Positions 45,157 to 55,148 of a stretch of DNA of 64,000 bases are shown here, piece after piece (within the stretch, counting starts at the first letter, position 1; each line of letters opens with the position of its first letter). Below the pieces are notes generated by a model, which searched no databases, was not told where the DNA came from, and was given only the letters and a program-made list of their open reading frames with translations. The DNA is from Tateyamaria omphalii. GTDB taxonomy: Bacteria > Pseudomonadota > Alphaproteobacteria > Rhodobacterales > Rhodobacteraceae. Location: assembly GCF_001969365.1 (NCBI RefSeq), contig NZ_CP019312.1:2356001-2420000 (forward strand), read 5' to 3'. Both the position numbers and the translations under genes were made by a program.

Positions 45157-45969
45157 ATGAAAAAACGTGCCCTGTCCCTTGCCGTCGCCCTTGCGGCTGT
45201 GACCGCCCTGCCGATCTATGCGCAGGGCCAGTTCGATCACGTTGTGCGCACGGAGGTGCTGCAAGGATGGGACCTGCCCAACGGGCAACGGCTGGCCGCG
45301 GTGCGGCTGGTGCTGGCCCCGGGGTGGAAGACCTACTGGCGCGCGCCGGGCGATGCGGGCATTCCGCCGCATTTCGACTGGTCCCGTGCCCGCAATATTG
45401 GCGCCGTCAGCCTGTCATGGCCCACGCCAGAGGTGCATGTGCAGAACGGCATGCGTTCCATCGGGTACACCGATCAGGTGGTGATCCCCATGCACATCAC
45501 ACCGGCGCGCGCGGGCAAGCCCATGCGCCTGCGCACGACCCTGTCCATGGGCGTATGTTCGGATGTGTGCATCCCCCACAGCGTCAAGATTGACGAGATG
45601 CTGGACAGCCCCGACCTGACCCCGACACCTGCCATTGTCGCAGCCCTTGCCGACATGCCCTATTCAGCGTCAGAGGCCGAAGTGCAGTCCGCCACCTGTC
45701 GGTTGTCCCCGACCGAACACGGCATGCAGATTGAGGCGCGCGTGGCCCTGCCCCACACCGGCGGGACCGAAGTGGCCGTGATCGAACCCGGCGTGCCCGG
45801 CGTCTGGGTGAGCGAGGCGCGCACCGCGCGCAGCGGCAACACGGTGGTGGCCGTCAGCGAGATGATGCACGCCGATGGCGGTGCCTTTGCCGTGGACCGG
45901 TCCGATGTGCGGATCACCATTCTGGGTGCCGATTACGCTGTCGACGTGCAGGGCTGCACCGGCGGTTAG
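45157..45969 (+). CDS. DsbD N-terminal-like (protein-disulfide reductase) domain protein, periplasmic
   Basis: The 270-residue protein has a signal peptide (KKRALSLAVALAAVTALPIYA) and a DsbD-alpha-like domain: WKTYWRAPGDAGIPPHFDWS, YTDQVVIPMHI, and a redox pair C-x3-C in MGVCSDVCIPHS. Unlike DsbD it lacks membrane helices and a thioredoxin domain. It may shuttle reductant to copper or cytochrome c maturation factors (inference). Its stop overlaps that of the RND permease. Confidence 0.82.
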   Translation: MKKRALSLAVALAAVTALPIYAQGQFDHVVRTEVLQGWDLPNGQRLAAVRLVLAPGWKTYWRAPGDAGIPPHFDWSRARNIGAVSLSWPTPEVHVQNGMRSIGYTDQVVIPMHITPARAGKPMRLRTTLSMGVCSDVCIPHSVKIDEMLDSPDLTPTPAIVAALADMPYSASEAEVQSATCRLSPTEHGMQIEARVALPHTGGTEVAVIEPGVPGVWVSEARTARSGNTVVAVSEMMHADGGAFAVDRSDVRITILGADYAVDVQGCTGG

Positions 45970-48900
45970 GCCGCCGTCCGCCAGCGCGTGATCTGGAACA
46001 CCAGCGCTCCGATCACATAGGCAACAAATCCCAGTGCCAGCACGCCGCCCGCAAAAAGCAGCAGCGCCGCGCTCAACGCAGTCAGGTCGCCCAGTGCGGG
46101 CAGGGCCCGAGTGAATGCAGGCAGCAGGCCGCCCGTGATCAACGTGTAGCCCATCGTGGCCCCGAACCAGCCCAGCACCACGGCCCACAGCGCCACGAAC
46201 CCCCAGCGCACGGCTGCGGCAGGGGCAGACAGTCCGCGCCGCATCGCCTTAATCTGGCGTGAGATGTCATGCTGCACGGCCACCAGTGCGGGGACCACCA
46301 GCAGGACCAGCACCATGCCAAAGCCCAGCCCATAGACCAGCGTGATGATCGTTGGCTTCAGGAACTGCGCCTGCTGCGACGTCTCGTAGAGCAGCGGGGT
46401 CATCCCCAGCACGGTCGTGAGCGTGGTCAGCATCACGGGCCTGAGCCGGTCCGCCGCCCCGTCGATGATCGACGGGAAGAGCCCCCGATCCTTGGCGTAA
46501 TCGTCGATGGTGGTGACCAGCACGATGCTGTCGTTGATGATGATACCCGTCATGCCCAACAGTCCCACGACCGTGAACATGCTCAGCGGCACGTCCCACA
46601 GGTGGTGGCCATAGATCGTACCCACGAGGCCAAAGGGGATGATCGCCATCACCACGATGGGCCGCGTCCAGCTGGCAAAGACCCAGGCAAGGACCAGGTA
46701 AATGCCCGTCAGGCACAGGATCAGGCCGGTCAGGCTGTCGGACAGGAACTCGTCTTCCTGCTCGCTCAGGCCCGCCTTTCGGAACTCCACCTGCCGTTCG
46801 GCGGCGATGTTGGGCAGGATCTCCTCCTCCAGCGCGCGGTTGATCTCGGTTGCGCGGGCCGGATCGTCTTCGGAGATGTCGCCGGTGACGGAAATCAGGC
46901 GGATGCCGTTCTCGCGCCGGACGGTCGAGAACCCCGTGCGCCGCTCGACACTCACGATGTCGGCGAGCGGCACATAGGTGCCGTCGGGGGTGCGCATCTG
47001 CGTACGGTCCAGGAAATCGGCCGTCAACTCGCCCTCAGGCAGCTCCACCCGGATCTCCGCGCTGCGGGGGCCATCGGGGAAGGTCGCCGCCTCGATCCCG
47101 TTCAGCCGATCACGCAGCACGCGGCCCAGCATGTCGATGGTAAAGCCAAGCGCCTGGCCCTGCGCGGTCAGATCCAGGATCAACTCCTCCTTGTCGTAGG
47201 CCAGATTGTCCTCGACCGCGCTCACCTCGGGGTACTGGAGCAGCGCGCGCTTGAGGTCCTCGGATGCGGCCTTCAACGTGTCGGTGTCCGCGCCAAAGAA
47301 CTGCACGTCCAGCGCGTCATCGCCCGGCCCCGACCGCCACCCGCGGAAGCTGACGGTTTCGACCAGCGGATGACGCACCACGGCGTCCTGCAACTCGGCG
47401 ACGAAGGCGAAAGAGGAATAGGGGCGCAGGTCCGCGTCGATCAACTCGATGGAAATGCCGCCCAGCAGATCAGCGTCCTTTGCTTCCACACCGCTCAGAC
47501 CCCGGCCAGCATTGCCGCCGATCTCTGCGATGACATAGTCGATGGGATTGCGGCCATAGCGCTCTTCATATTGCGCGCCCAGGTCTTCCGTCGCGCGCTG
47601 CATCTCGCGCATCATGGCCAGTGTATCGGCGCGGCTGGCGCCTTCCAGCATGGCGAAGTTGCCGGTCACCGACCCGCGCTCGGGCGCGTTGAAAAACCGC
47701 CATTGCACGTCGCGCTCGATGAACAGGGCCAGTTGGCTGGCGAGCACCACGCAGACCCCGGCCAACACGACATAGCGGGCGGCAATGACACCGGCCATCA
47801 TCGGGCGGAACAGCGTTTCGCGCATCCACTCGAACCCGGCATTCACGATGACAGAGGGTGTATCGAGGCCCTTGGTGCCCATCGCCCCGACCCAACGCGC
47901 CTTCAACCGGCGCGGGGCCAGCAGGAACACGGCGGCCATGATCGTGGGACCGGCCAGCAGATAGGGCCACGCATCGAACAGACCTGCAATGCTGTCGGAC
48001 CAGATCACATAGCCCACAGCACCCGACACAACGGCAGACAGCACGGCGACACTGGCAAGCGCCACAGCCAGCTTCACGCGGCTGAACCGCGGCCGGTCAG
48101 AGGCAGCCAGCGCATGGCCCATGTGATGGGGCAGGATCAGGAAACACTCGACCAGCGACGCCACCAGCACCGCGATCACGGTGAAAGGAATATCACGGAT
48201 CAAATCACCAAAGCGGCCCCCGACAGCGATCAGACCAAAGAAGGCGATGACCGTGGTCAGGGTCGCGGCAAAGACGGGCATGGACATGCGCCGCGCCGCA
48301 TTCTCGGCGGCAACCAGGGGCGGCTCACCCCAGGCGCGGTGGCGGTGATCGGCATGTTCGCCCACGACGATGGCGTCGTCCACCACGATGCCAAGGGTGA
48401 TGATCAGACCAAACAGCGACACCATATTGATGGTCAGCCCGCCCAGATACATCAGCGCAATGGCAGCCAGCAGCGCCACCGGAATGCCCGCGGCCACCCA
48501 GAACGCCGTGCGCGCGTTCAAAAACAGAAAGAGCAGCGCGATGACCAGGCCCAACCCGACAAAGGCATTGTCGATCAAAATGTTCAGACGGGCGGAAATC
48601 GCCTCGGCCCGCGTGCGGATCAACTCGACCGTGACCGATGGCGGCAAGGTTGCGCGCAACTCCGCCGCGACTTCGGTCACCGTCGCCTGCATCGCGATGG
48701 CGTCACCATTGTTGGACCGGTCCACACGCACCGACACGGCCGGGTCCTCGCCCACGAAATAGCTGCGGTTGCGCGCTGTACCCAACTGCCGGACGGTCGC
48801 CACGTCGCGGACAAGCAGTTTTGACCCGTCCGGGTTTGACCGCAGAACAATGCCCGCAATCTCCTCGGGCGTGCGTTTCTGCGTGCCGGTGCGCACACGC

Positions 48901-49583
48901 GCATTGGCGCCGGTCACATCGCCAGCGGGGTCGGTGTCCACCTCGGCGGCGATGGCGGCTGCGATCTCGGACATAGTGACTTCATTCGCGATCAGCGAAA
49001 GGGACGGCACCTCGATCAGCACCTGCGGGGCGGCCACCCCGCGAATGGTGGTGCGGGTGACGCCGGCGGCAAACAGGCGCACCACGAACTCATCGGCAAA
49101 CAGGCCCAGCTGCTGCGGGCCCACGGGTCCGGTAATGACCACATCGGTCACCCGGTCGCGCCAGGCCCCGCGACGCACCGTCGGCTCATCCGCATCATCG
49201 GGCAAGGTCGTGACAGCATCAACGGCGGTCTGCACGTCGTCGGCCGCCCGGCCCATGTCCCAACCCGGTTCGAACTCAAGGGTGATCAGCGCAGAGCCTT
49301 CTGTCGAACGCGATTCCGTGCTTTCCACGCCTTCGACCGCCAGCAAACCCGGCTCCAGCACCTGAACGATGCCCGCGTCCACATCCTCGGCCCCGGCCCC
49401 GTCCCAGGAGACGTTGACCCGGACATTGTCGACAATGACGTCGGGAAAGAATTGCGCGCGCATGTTCGGCACCGACGCCACACCCGCAACCAGCATGATC
49501 AGCAAAAGGAGGTTGGCAACGGTCCGGTGGCGGACAAAATAGCTGAGGATACCGCCTGCCGCCTTTGGGATCCGCCGCGCCAT
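45966..49583 (-). CDS. Efflux RND transporter permease subunit, enlarged
   Basis: The 1205-residue protein starts FVRHRTVANLLLLIMLVAGVASVPNMRAQFFPDV and has RND landmarks, including the proton-relay segment GIVVDDAIVVGEHADHRHR and the mirrored second half GMTGIIINDSIVLVTTIDD. The family norm is about 1030-1050 residues. The extra length lies in an insertion with two helices (about 495-555) and a C-terminal extension with more helices (about 1115-1205). It exports small hydrophobic or toxic compounds with the adaptor whose stop codon abuts its start. No outer-membrane factor gene is adjacent. Confidence 0.92.
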   Translation of the reverse strand: MARRIPKAAGGILSYFVRHRTVANLLLLIMLVAGVASVPNMRAQFFPDVIVDNVRVNVSWDGAGAEDVDAGIVQVLEPGLLAVEGVESTESRSTEGSALITLEFEPGWDMGRAADDVQTAVDAVTTLPDDADEPTVRRGAWRDRVTDVVITGPVGPQQLGLFADEFVVRLFAAGVTRTTIRGVAAPQVLIEVPSLSLIANEVTMSEIAAAIAAEVDTDPAGDVTGANARVRTGTQKRTPEEIAGIVLRSNPDGSKLLVRDVATVRQLGTARNRSYFVGEDPAVSVRVDRSNNGDAIAMQATVTEVAAELRATLPPSVTVELIRTRAEAISARLNILIDNAFVGLGLVIALLFLFLNARTAFWVAAGIPVALLAAIALMYLGGLTINMVSLFGLIITLGIVVDDAIVVGEHADHRHRAWGEPPLVAAENAARRMSMPVFAATLTTVIAFFGLIAVGGRFGDLIRDIPFTVIAVLVASLVECFLILPHHMGHALAASDRPRFSRVKLAVALASVAVLSAVVSGAVGYVIWSDSIAGLFDAWPYLLAGPTIMAAVFLLAPRRLKARWVGAMGTKGLDTPSVIVNAGFEWMRETLFRPMMAGVIAARYVVLAGVCVVLASQLALFIERDVQWRFFNAPERGSVTGNFAMLEGASRADTLAMMREMQRATEDLGAQYEERYGRNPIDYVIAEIGGNAGRGLSGVEAKDADLLGGISIELIDADLRPYSSFAFVAELQDAVVRHPLVETVSFRGWRSGPGDDALDVQFFGADTDTLKAASEDLKRALLQYPEVSAVEDNLAYDKEELILDLTAQGQALGFTIDMLGRVLRDRLNGIEAATFPDGPRSAEIRVELPEGELTADFLDRTQMRTPDGTYVPLADIVSVERRTGFSTVRRENGIRLISVTGDISEDDPARATEINRALEEEILPNIAAERQVEFRKAGLSEQEDEFLSDSLTGLILCLTGIYLVLAWVFASWTRPIVVMAIIPFGLVGTIYGHHLWDVPLSMFTVVGLLGMTGIIINDSIVLVTTIDDYAKDRGLFPSIIDGAADRLRPVMLTTLTTVLGMTPLLYETSQQAQFLKPTIITLVYGLGFGMVLVLLVVPALVAVQHDISRQIKAMRRGLSAPAAAVRWGFVALWAVVLGWFGATMGYTLITGGLLPAFTRALPALGDLTALSAALLLFAGGVLALGFVAYVIGALVFQITRWRTAA

Positions 49584-51050
49584 CTAGCCCCCCATCCGGC
49601 TTTCCAGCCGGGCCACCATCTGGGCTGGCACATGTGTTTCAGCCAGGCTGGCCAGCACCCGCTCCTTGGCATCCGCGGGCATACGCTCGCTCGCCTCGAC
49701 AAAGGCGACCAGGCGAGCGCGCCGTTCATCGGTCAGTTCGACCATTTCCGGCTCCAGGGGCGCGTCGGACGCCTCTGCCGCCTGTGGCTGAAGGGGCCGC
49801 ACCGAGATGCCCGCACCAAGCAGGGGCGAGCGCGCCTCGACCACATCGCGCCCGACGATGTCATCGCCACGCACGAGCACATCATCGCCCTGACGCCGCA
49901 GGACCGCAACATCGACTTTCTCCAGCCGGTTGTCCTCCCCCAGCACCAGAACCGTGTTTGACGCATCGACGGCAGTGGCCGGCAGGCGCACGACGTTTTC
50001 CAGCGGCGGTTCGGAGACGGCAACGGTCACAAAATCCCCCTGCTTGAAGCCCAGTCCGGTGTCGAGACGGGCAAAGACAAGCCGCCCTGTCTGCATATCG
50101 CCCCCGCCGGCGCTGGCGCGGCTGACAGTGCCGGTGGCGGCAAGGTCGATGCCCACGACATCCAGTGTTGCGGTCACGGGGGCCGCGATGACGCCTCCAT
50201 CCTCGTTCAACAGCCGCGAAAACTGCGCCGTCGACACGCGAAACCGCACCTCAAGCGCGCCGGGGTCGATCAGCGTCGCCAATTGTTCATTTGCAGACAC
50301 GAGGCGCCCGGCCACGACGCTGGTGGCGCTGAGCGTGCCGTTGAACGGGGCGGTGACGGTGGTATCGTCAAGAGTGCGCTGTGCCTCGTCCAGCGCGATG
50401 CGGGCGCGGGCCAGTTGGGTCTTGGCCTGGTCAATCCGCGCCTCTGCCGTGGTCACGACCTGGCGGCGCGCAAGCACCGCCTGCCGCGCCGAGGCCGCAG
50501 CCAGTTCGGCGCCTTCCACGGCGGCGGCGGTGCCGACACCACGCTCTTGCAGGTCCTGTTGCCGCTGGAACGCGCGTTCCTGCAGGTCGGCCTGCACCTG
50601 TGCCGCCTGTTCTTCGTCCTGCGCCAGCACCAGCGCGCGGTCGGCGTCGCGCACTTCCGCCTCGGCGTCCAGCAAATCGGCCTCGGCGCGGGCAAGGGCC
50701 GCTTCGGCATTGGCCGGATCAATCCGAACCAGCAGCTGACCGGCACTGACATCGCCACCATCCTCGAACCCGTCCGCCAGTTCGATCACACGGCCTGCCA
50801 CGGCAGCGCGCAGCTCAAGCGTGCGGCGGCTCGCAATCTCGCCAAAGGCCTCGAGCACAGGCGTTTCCGTCCCCGCCTCGGCCCGCACCACGGCCACGGC
50901 AAACACGCGTTCCCGCGCAGGCGGGGTCCGCGGCTCTTCCGACAGGCGCGACTGCACAGCACCGCCCACGATCGACCCGGCATAGGCCAAAAGCCCCAGA
51001 CTGAGCGCCGCCAGCACCAGGCCGATCAGGCTTTGCCTCAAAAATCTCAT
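49584..51050 (-). CDS. Efflux RND periplasmic adaptor subunit (membrane fusion protein)
   Basis: The 488-residue protein has an N-terminal anchor (LIGLVLAALSLGLLAYAGSI) and a biotinyl-lipoyl-like domain (AAVAGRVIELADGFEDGGDVSAGQLLVRID). An alpha hairpin rich in Ala/Glu/Gln follows (about 110-225), then beta-barrel and membrane-proximal domains (VTAPFNGTLSATSVVAGRLV). An unusual C-terminal extension (LEPEMVELTDERRARLVAFV to the end) resembles the metal-sensor-like helices seen in some adaptors. It is the first gene of the RND operon. Confidence 0.9.
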   Translation of the reverse strand: MRFLRQSLIGLVLAALSLGLLAYAGSIVGGAVQSRLSEEPRTPPARERVFAVAVVRAEAGTETPVLEAFGEIASRRTLELRAAVAGRVIELADGFEDGGDVSAGQLLVRIDPANAEAALARAEADLLDAEAEVRDADRALVLAQDEEQAAQVQADLQERAFQRQQDLQERGVGTAAAVEGAELAAASARQAVLARRQVVTTAEARIDQAKTQLARARIALDEAQRTLDDTTVTAPFNGTLSATSVVAGRLVSANEQLATLIDPGALEVRFRVSTAQFSRLLNEDGGVIAAPVTATLDVVGIDLAATGTVSRASAGGGDMQTGRLVFARLDTGLGFKQGDFVTVAVSEPPLENVVRLPATAVDASNTVLVLGEDNRLEKVDVAVLRRQGDDVLVRGDDIVGRDVVEARSPLLGAGISVRPLQPQAAEASDAPLEPEMVELTDERRARLVAFVEASERMPADAKERVLASLAETHVPAQMVARLESRMGG

Positions 51051-51144
51051 TCTTTCACGCCCTTAGTCGCCGCGCCGGATCCGTATCATAATCTAGGCGC
51101 GCCACGAAATTGTCCAAACAACAAAGCTGTTACGTATGGGCGCG

Positions 51145-51687
51145 CTATTTCCGTCGCTGATGTTCATCAAGACGGGGTAAAATTTCGACAAAATTGCAGG
51201 GCCGGTGGCGATAGTCGAGCTGACGGCCCAGAATTTCATCCCACGCGTCCTTGCAGGCGCCCGGACTGCCCGGCAGCGCAAAGAGATAAGTGCCGTTGCA
51301 CACGCCCCCCGTCGCCCGGCTTTGCACCGCGCTGGTCCCGATCTTCTGCATCGACACGATGGTAAAGACGGTGCCAAAGGCGTCGATCTCCTTCTCATAG
51401 ACATCGCGGTGCGCCTCGACCGTGACATCCCGCCCCGTCAGGCCCGTGCCGCCCGTCGACAGCACCACGTCAATCTCGGGATCGTCACACCATGCGCGCA
51501 GCTGCGCCGCAATCTGGTCCCGCTCATCCGGCAGCACCTTGCGATCCGCCAATACATGGCCCGCATCGGTCAAACGCCCCACCAGCACATCGCCGGACCG
51601 GTCCTCGTCAAGGCTCCGCGTGTCGCTGACCGTCAACACCGCGATGCGAATGGCAATGAAATCAAGGCTCTCGTCAATCCGGCTCAT
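51145..51687 (-). CDS. moaB: Molybdenum cofactor biosynthesis protein B
   Basis: The 180-residue MoCF-fold protein contains VLTVSDTRSLDEDRSGDVL, VVLSTGGTGLTGRDVTVEA (GGTG motif), and PGSPGACKDAWDEIL. It belongs to the MoaB/Mog group that adenylates molybdopterin. It sits apart from the MoCo operon at 34-38 kb, coupled by ATGA overlaps to LysE and the uracil-DNA glycosylase. Confidence 0.9.
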   Translation of the reverse strand: MSRIDESLDFIAIRIAVLTVSDTRSLDEDRSGDVLVGRLTDAGHVLADRKVLPDERDQIAAQLRAWCDDPEIDVVLSTGGTGLTGRDVTVEAHRDVYEKEIDAFGTVFTIVSMQKIGTSAVQSRATGGVCNGTYLFALPGSPGACKDAWDEILGRQLDYRHRPCNFVEILPRLDEHQRRK

Positions 51688-52304
51688 GGACGCCCCCCGG
51701 CAAAGGCCACGCGGGCCGCCAACGCACCAAACACCCCCGCCGTCACCCAGCGCAGCACGCGTTCAATCACGGGGTTGCGCGCCAACGCCCGGCCCAGCCC
51801 GCCAGCGGTCATGCCCACGCCCGACTTCACCACAAAGCCAAGGCACGCAATCGTCCCGCCATAGATCAGGAATTGCGGCAGGATCGGGCGCGCGGGGTCC
51901 ACGAACTGCGGAATGAAGGCCAGAATGAACAGGATCACCGACGGGTTCGACAGGTTCACGATCAACCCGTCGCGAAAGGCACGCGACGGACGCACAGCGC
52001 GCGTGTTTTCACCGACCAGGGGCGACATCACCGTCTTCACCGCCAGATAGAGCAGATAGGCCACGCCAACCCAGCGCACGACGCCAAAGACCCACGGGGC
52101 CGCCGACACCAGGGCACCCAGACCAATGCCCGCCAGCCCCGCATTCACAAACGCCCCGCTCGCAATCCCGGCAGAGGCGGCGACGGCAGGCCCCTTGCCC
52201 CCACGCAAACCCTGCGCCATGGCAAACAGCATGTCCGGCCCCGGCGTCAGCACCAACGCCAAAGCGGCAGGCAAAAACGCCAGATACAAAATCGGATCAA
52301 TCAT
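51684..52304 (-). CDS. LysE/RhtB family amino acid exporter
   Basis: The 206-residue membrane protein has six predicted helices with the family lead LALVLTPGPDMLFAMAQGLRGG and GLIVNLSNPSVILFILAFIPQFV. It likely exports an amino acid such as homoserine or threonine. It overlaps the genes on both sides by four bases. Confidence 0.87.
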   Translation of the reverse strand: MIDPILYLAFLPAALALVLTPGPDMLFAMAQGLRGGKGPAVAASAGIASGAFVNAGLAGIGLGALVSAAPWVFGVVRWVGVAYLLYLAVKTVMSPLVGENTRAVRPSRAFRDGLIVNLSNPSVILFILAFIPQFVDPARPILPQFLIYGGTIACLGFVVKSGVGMTAGGLGRALARNPVIERVLRWVTAGVFGALAARVAFAGGRP

Positions 52305-53071
52305 GTGTCCCCCCTCAGATGCGCCCGCAGGCTCAAGAGATCAGCCCAGGCCTCGCGCTTGGCCGCCGGATTGCGCAGCAGGTAAGCAGGGTGAAACATG
52401 GGCAGTGCAGGCTTGCCACGGGCCTCTGTCCAGTCGCCACGCAAACGGGTGATGCCGCGCTTGCCCAACAGCGCCTGACAGGAATGGTTGCCCACGACAA
52501 CCAGCACATCCGGATCTGCCAATTCGATATGCCGGTGCAGAAACGGCTGCATCATGGCGACCTCTTCGGGCTTGGGGTCGCGGTTCTGCGGCGGACGCCA
52601 GGGCAACACATTTGTGATATAGACGCTCTCGTCCCGGCTCATCCCGATGGCGGCCAGCATCTTGTCCAAAAGCTGCCCGGCCCGGCCGACAAAGGGCTTG
52701 CCCTGCATGTCCTCGTCCCGCCCGGGAGCCTCGCCCACGATCATCACACGGGCACCTGGCACGCCATCGGAAAACACCAGATTGCGGGCGCCCTTCTTCA
52801 ATTCACAATGCTCATAGGCGGCCAAAGCGGCGCGCAAACCCTCTAGATCCTGCGCCGCAGCAGCGGCCTCCCGCGCAACGGCCACCGGATCATCACCCAT
52901 CTGCAAAACGGGCGCGGCCTCGGGCTGCACCGCCGCAGGTTTCGCCGGCTTCGGCACAGCGGCAGGCACGGCATAGCGGTCCACAGGCGCATCCGCGATG
53001 CACTCATCCACACCCAGCTCGATCTGCCAGGCCAGGGCCGCAAGGGCGCTGTGATACTCCGCCGAATCCAT
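52301..53071 (-). CDS. Uracil-DNA glycosylase, family 4-like, without the usual Fe-S cysteines
   Basis: The 256-residue protein has a variable N-terminal half (1-80) and a UDG domain with motif [10 protein letters not shown] (113-121) and motif B HPAYLLR (227-233). Family 4 enzymes bind a 4Fe-4S cluster through four cysteines. Here the first pair reads C89-E-L-K92, and the third and fourth ligand positions appear to be W158 ([12 protein letters not shown]) and M173 or M174. It should excise uracil from DNA. It leads an operon with LysE and moaB. Confidence 0.85.
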   Translation of the reverse strand: MDSAEYHSALAALAWQIELGVDECIADAPVDRYAVPAAVPKPAKPAAVQPEAAPVLQMGDDPVAVAREAAAAAQDLEGLRAALAAYEHCELKKGARNLVFSDGVPGARVMIVGEAPGRDEDMQGKPFVGRAGQLLDKMLAAIGMSRDESVYITNVLPWRPPQNRDPKPEEVAMMQPFLHRHIELADPDVLVVVGNHSCQALLGKRGITRLRGDWTEARGKPALPMFHPAYLLRNPAAKREAWADLLSLRAHLRGDT

Positions 53072-53108
53072 ATCACCACACTACGCCCGCCGGACCGGAA
53101 CCGGAATG

Positions 53109-53133
53109 CCCCTTCATTGTTCTTCAAATATGC
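53109..53133 (+). repeat. Dispersed intergenic motif (CCCTTCATTGTTC...ATATGC), copy 2
   Basis: CCCCTTCATTGTTC followed by TTCAAATATGC matches the motif at 31539-31569. It lies between the uracil-DNA glycosylase and pyrB, which are divergent. Confidence 0.5.
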
Positions 53134-53200
53134 AATTCCAACCGCTTGCCGCCACGCCTGCCCACCGCATATAAGCGCCCAGACACGCCAAGGGATGCCC

Positions 53201-54145
53201 ATGACCTTCACCCATCGCCACCTTCTGGGGATCGAACACCTGCGCCCCGAAGAGATCGTGACGCTTCTGGATCTGGCCGAAGACTACGTGGCGCTGAACC
53301 GCGCGCCCGACAAGCACAAGGATGCGCTCGCGGGGCTGACACAAATCAACATGTTCTTCGAAAACTCCACCCGCACGCAGGCCAGCTTCGAACTGGCGGG
53401 CAAACGGCTCGGGGCGGACGTGATGAACATGGCGATGCAGGCGTCGTCCATCGCCAAGGGCGAGACGCTGATCGACACCGCGATGACACTGAACGCGATG
53501 CACCCCGACCTGCTGGTGGTGCGCCACCCGCATTCGGGGGCCGTGGACCTTCTGGCGCAAAAGGTGAACTGCGCCGTGCTGAACGCAGGCGACGGGCGGC
53601 ACGAACACCCCACGCAGGCGCTGCTTGATGCGCTGACGATCCGGCGGGCCAAGGGACGACTGCACCGGCTGTCGATTGCCATCTGCGGCGACATCGCGCA
53701 CAGCCGCGTGGCCCGATCTAACATCATCCTGCTGGGCAAGATGGAAAACCGCATCCGCCTGATCGGCCCGCCGACGCTCATGCCCTCCGGCATCTCGGAA
53801 TTCGGCGTCGAGATCTACGATGACATGGCCGAAGGGCTGAAAGACGTCGATGTGGTGATGATGCTCCGCTTGCAAAAAGAACGCATGGACGGCGGGTTTA
53901 TCCCCAGCGAACGCGAGTATTACCATCGTTTTGGCCTGGATACCGACAAGTTATCCCACGCCAAGCCCGACGCGATCGTCATGCACCCCGGCCCGATGAA
54001 TCGCGGCGTCGAAATCGACGGCACGCTGGCCGACGACATCAACCGCTCGGTCATTCAGGAACAAGTGGAAATGGGCGTGGCCGTGCGCATGGCCGCCATG
54101 GACCTTCTGGCGCGCAACCTGGCAGCCGTGAGGGGGGTCGCATGA
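53201..54145 (+). CDS. pyrB: Aspartate carbamoyltransferase catalytic subunit
   Basis: The 314-residue protein has the carbamoyl-phosphate loop [13 protein letters not shown], [24 protein letters not shown] and [11 protein letters not shown]. It makes carbamoyl aspartate in pyrimidine synthesis. AAGGG precedes ATG 53201. No regulatory subunit pyrI is present; in this class of enzyme the dihydroorotase-like partner, encoded two genes downstream, completes the complex. Confidence 0.95.
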   Translation: MTFTHRHLLGIEHLRPEEIVTLLDLAEDYVALNRAPDKHKDALAGLTQINMFFENSTRTQASFELAGKRLGADVMNMAMQASSIAKGETLIDTAMTLNAMHPDLLVVRHPHSGAVDLLAQKVNCAVLNAGDGRHEHPTQALLDALTIRRAKGRLHRLSIAICGDIAHSRVARSNIILLGKMENRIRLIGPPTLMPSGISEFGVEIYDDMAEGLKDVDVVMMLRLQKERMDGGFIPSEREYYHRFGLDTDKLSHAKPDAIVMHPGPMNRGVEIDGTLADDINRSVIQEQVEMGVAVRMAAMDLLARNLAAVRGVA

Positions 54146-54609
54146 CGTCGCCCACATTTCTGCCTGGCGAAGTCCTGCTGCACAGTTGGACAATCTCCAA
54201 ACGCTCCTACCTCGTTCGCGTCTGTGCCATTGCAGGTATCTGGGTGTTCATTGGCTTGCTTGGCGATTTTGGGAAAGCTCTTTGGCTTATTCTTCTCGGT
54301 GTTCCAGCCTCGGCTGTGATTGTCTTGTTCAATATGTGGGTTTTTGGTGAACTCGATGTCTGGCGGCGCCACCGGAACACCCAGTGGTATCTAACGAACG
54401 AGGCCATCCACATATCCGCGAACGAAGACTTTGCACCCGAAATCCCGCTAGACGAAATCAAGCGCATCAACCGCTGGCCATTTTGGTCGCTGGTCGTTCG
54501 CTTCGAGAACGGAACAGCAATGACGCTTCCCATTCCGCAATCCCCGCGAGACCTGCGCCGCCGCATACTTCATGCGCGCGACGAATACATAGCTAGATTG
54601 CGGTCATGA
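54142..54609 (+). CDS. Membrane protein with PH-like C-terminal domain, unknown
   Basis: The 155-residue protein has two membrane helices (about residues 24-40 and 45-68), then a strand-rich part ([33 protein letters not shown] and [19 protein letters not shown]) reminiscent of bacterial PH domains (bPH2). Codons look less GC-biased than in the neighbours. It is embedded between pyrB and the pseudo-dihydroorotase by four-base overlaps. The function is not known. Confidence 0.65.
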   Translation: MTSPTFLPGEVLLHSWTISKRSYLVRVCAIAGIWVFIGLLGDFGKALWLILLGVPASAVIVLFNMWVFGELDVWRRHRNTQWYLTNEAIHISANEDFAPEIPLDEIKRINRWPFWSLVVRFENGTAMTLPIPQSPRDLRRRILHARDEYIARLRS

Positions 54610-55148
54610 CCGCATTGATCGACATTCCAACAAACGAACGCGGTGTCATCCGTGTCTTCGCGCTGTCCATGACGGACAAGGAAGCGCAAGCGCTCAAGGA
54701 TGACCCCGCCGCCATCAACATGGCCCTCGGCGCGGATGTAAACGCCGATCAGGTCGAGGTGTTTCCCGTCGCCGACCTCGAAGGGGTCGGCCTGGTCGGC
54801 TATCTGACAGAGGGCAACGCCGTGCCCATGGATCAAATCACCCCTGACCGCGCCAAGCTGGAAAAACTGGGCGGCTGGGTGCTGATCATCTTCTCACTCG
54901 CCTTCGAGGATCGCGCGGCAACACTGGACCCGGCCTCTTCGCTGACGTTGATCGGCACATATGGCGAGCTGCGCACCGATTGGGGTGCCGCGGAAAAGGT
55001 CGAGGCCGACAGCGCCAAACCCTACTCCGCCCCGTCCGAGACAGTGAAGAAAAAGCCATCGGACGCCGCCATGTCGGGCCGCATCGCAATGATTGCGCTC
55101 ATTGTACTTGGCATTCTGACATATCTGATGATCTGGATCGGCGGATGA
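54606..55148 (+). CDS. Conserved protein with C-terminal membrane anchor, unknown
   Basis: The 180-residue protein has a soluble N-terminal part (VIRVFALSMTDKEAQALKDDP, KLGGWVLIIFSLAFEDRAATLDP) and a terminal helix (IAMIALIVLGILTYLMIWIGG, about 157-178). It overlaps both neighbours by four bases in the pyrB operon. No catalytic motif is visible. Homologues are sometimes misnamed as aspartate carbamoyltransferase because of context. Confidence 0.65.
   Translation: MTALIDIPTNERGVIRVFALSMTDKEAQALKDDPAAINMALGADVNADQVEVFPVADLEGVGLVGYLTEGNAVPMDQITPDRAKLEKLGGWVLIIFSLAFEDRAATLDPASSLTLIGTYGELRTDWGAAEKVEADSAKPYSAPSETVKKKPSDAAMSGRIAMIALIVLGILTYLMIWIGG

Noticed and set aside
46269..48824. 851-codon open frame antisense to the RND permease
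   Set aside because: The His/Arg/Gln-rich translation is typical of a complementary-strand shadow; the RND reading frame has clear family motifs.
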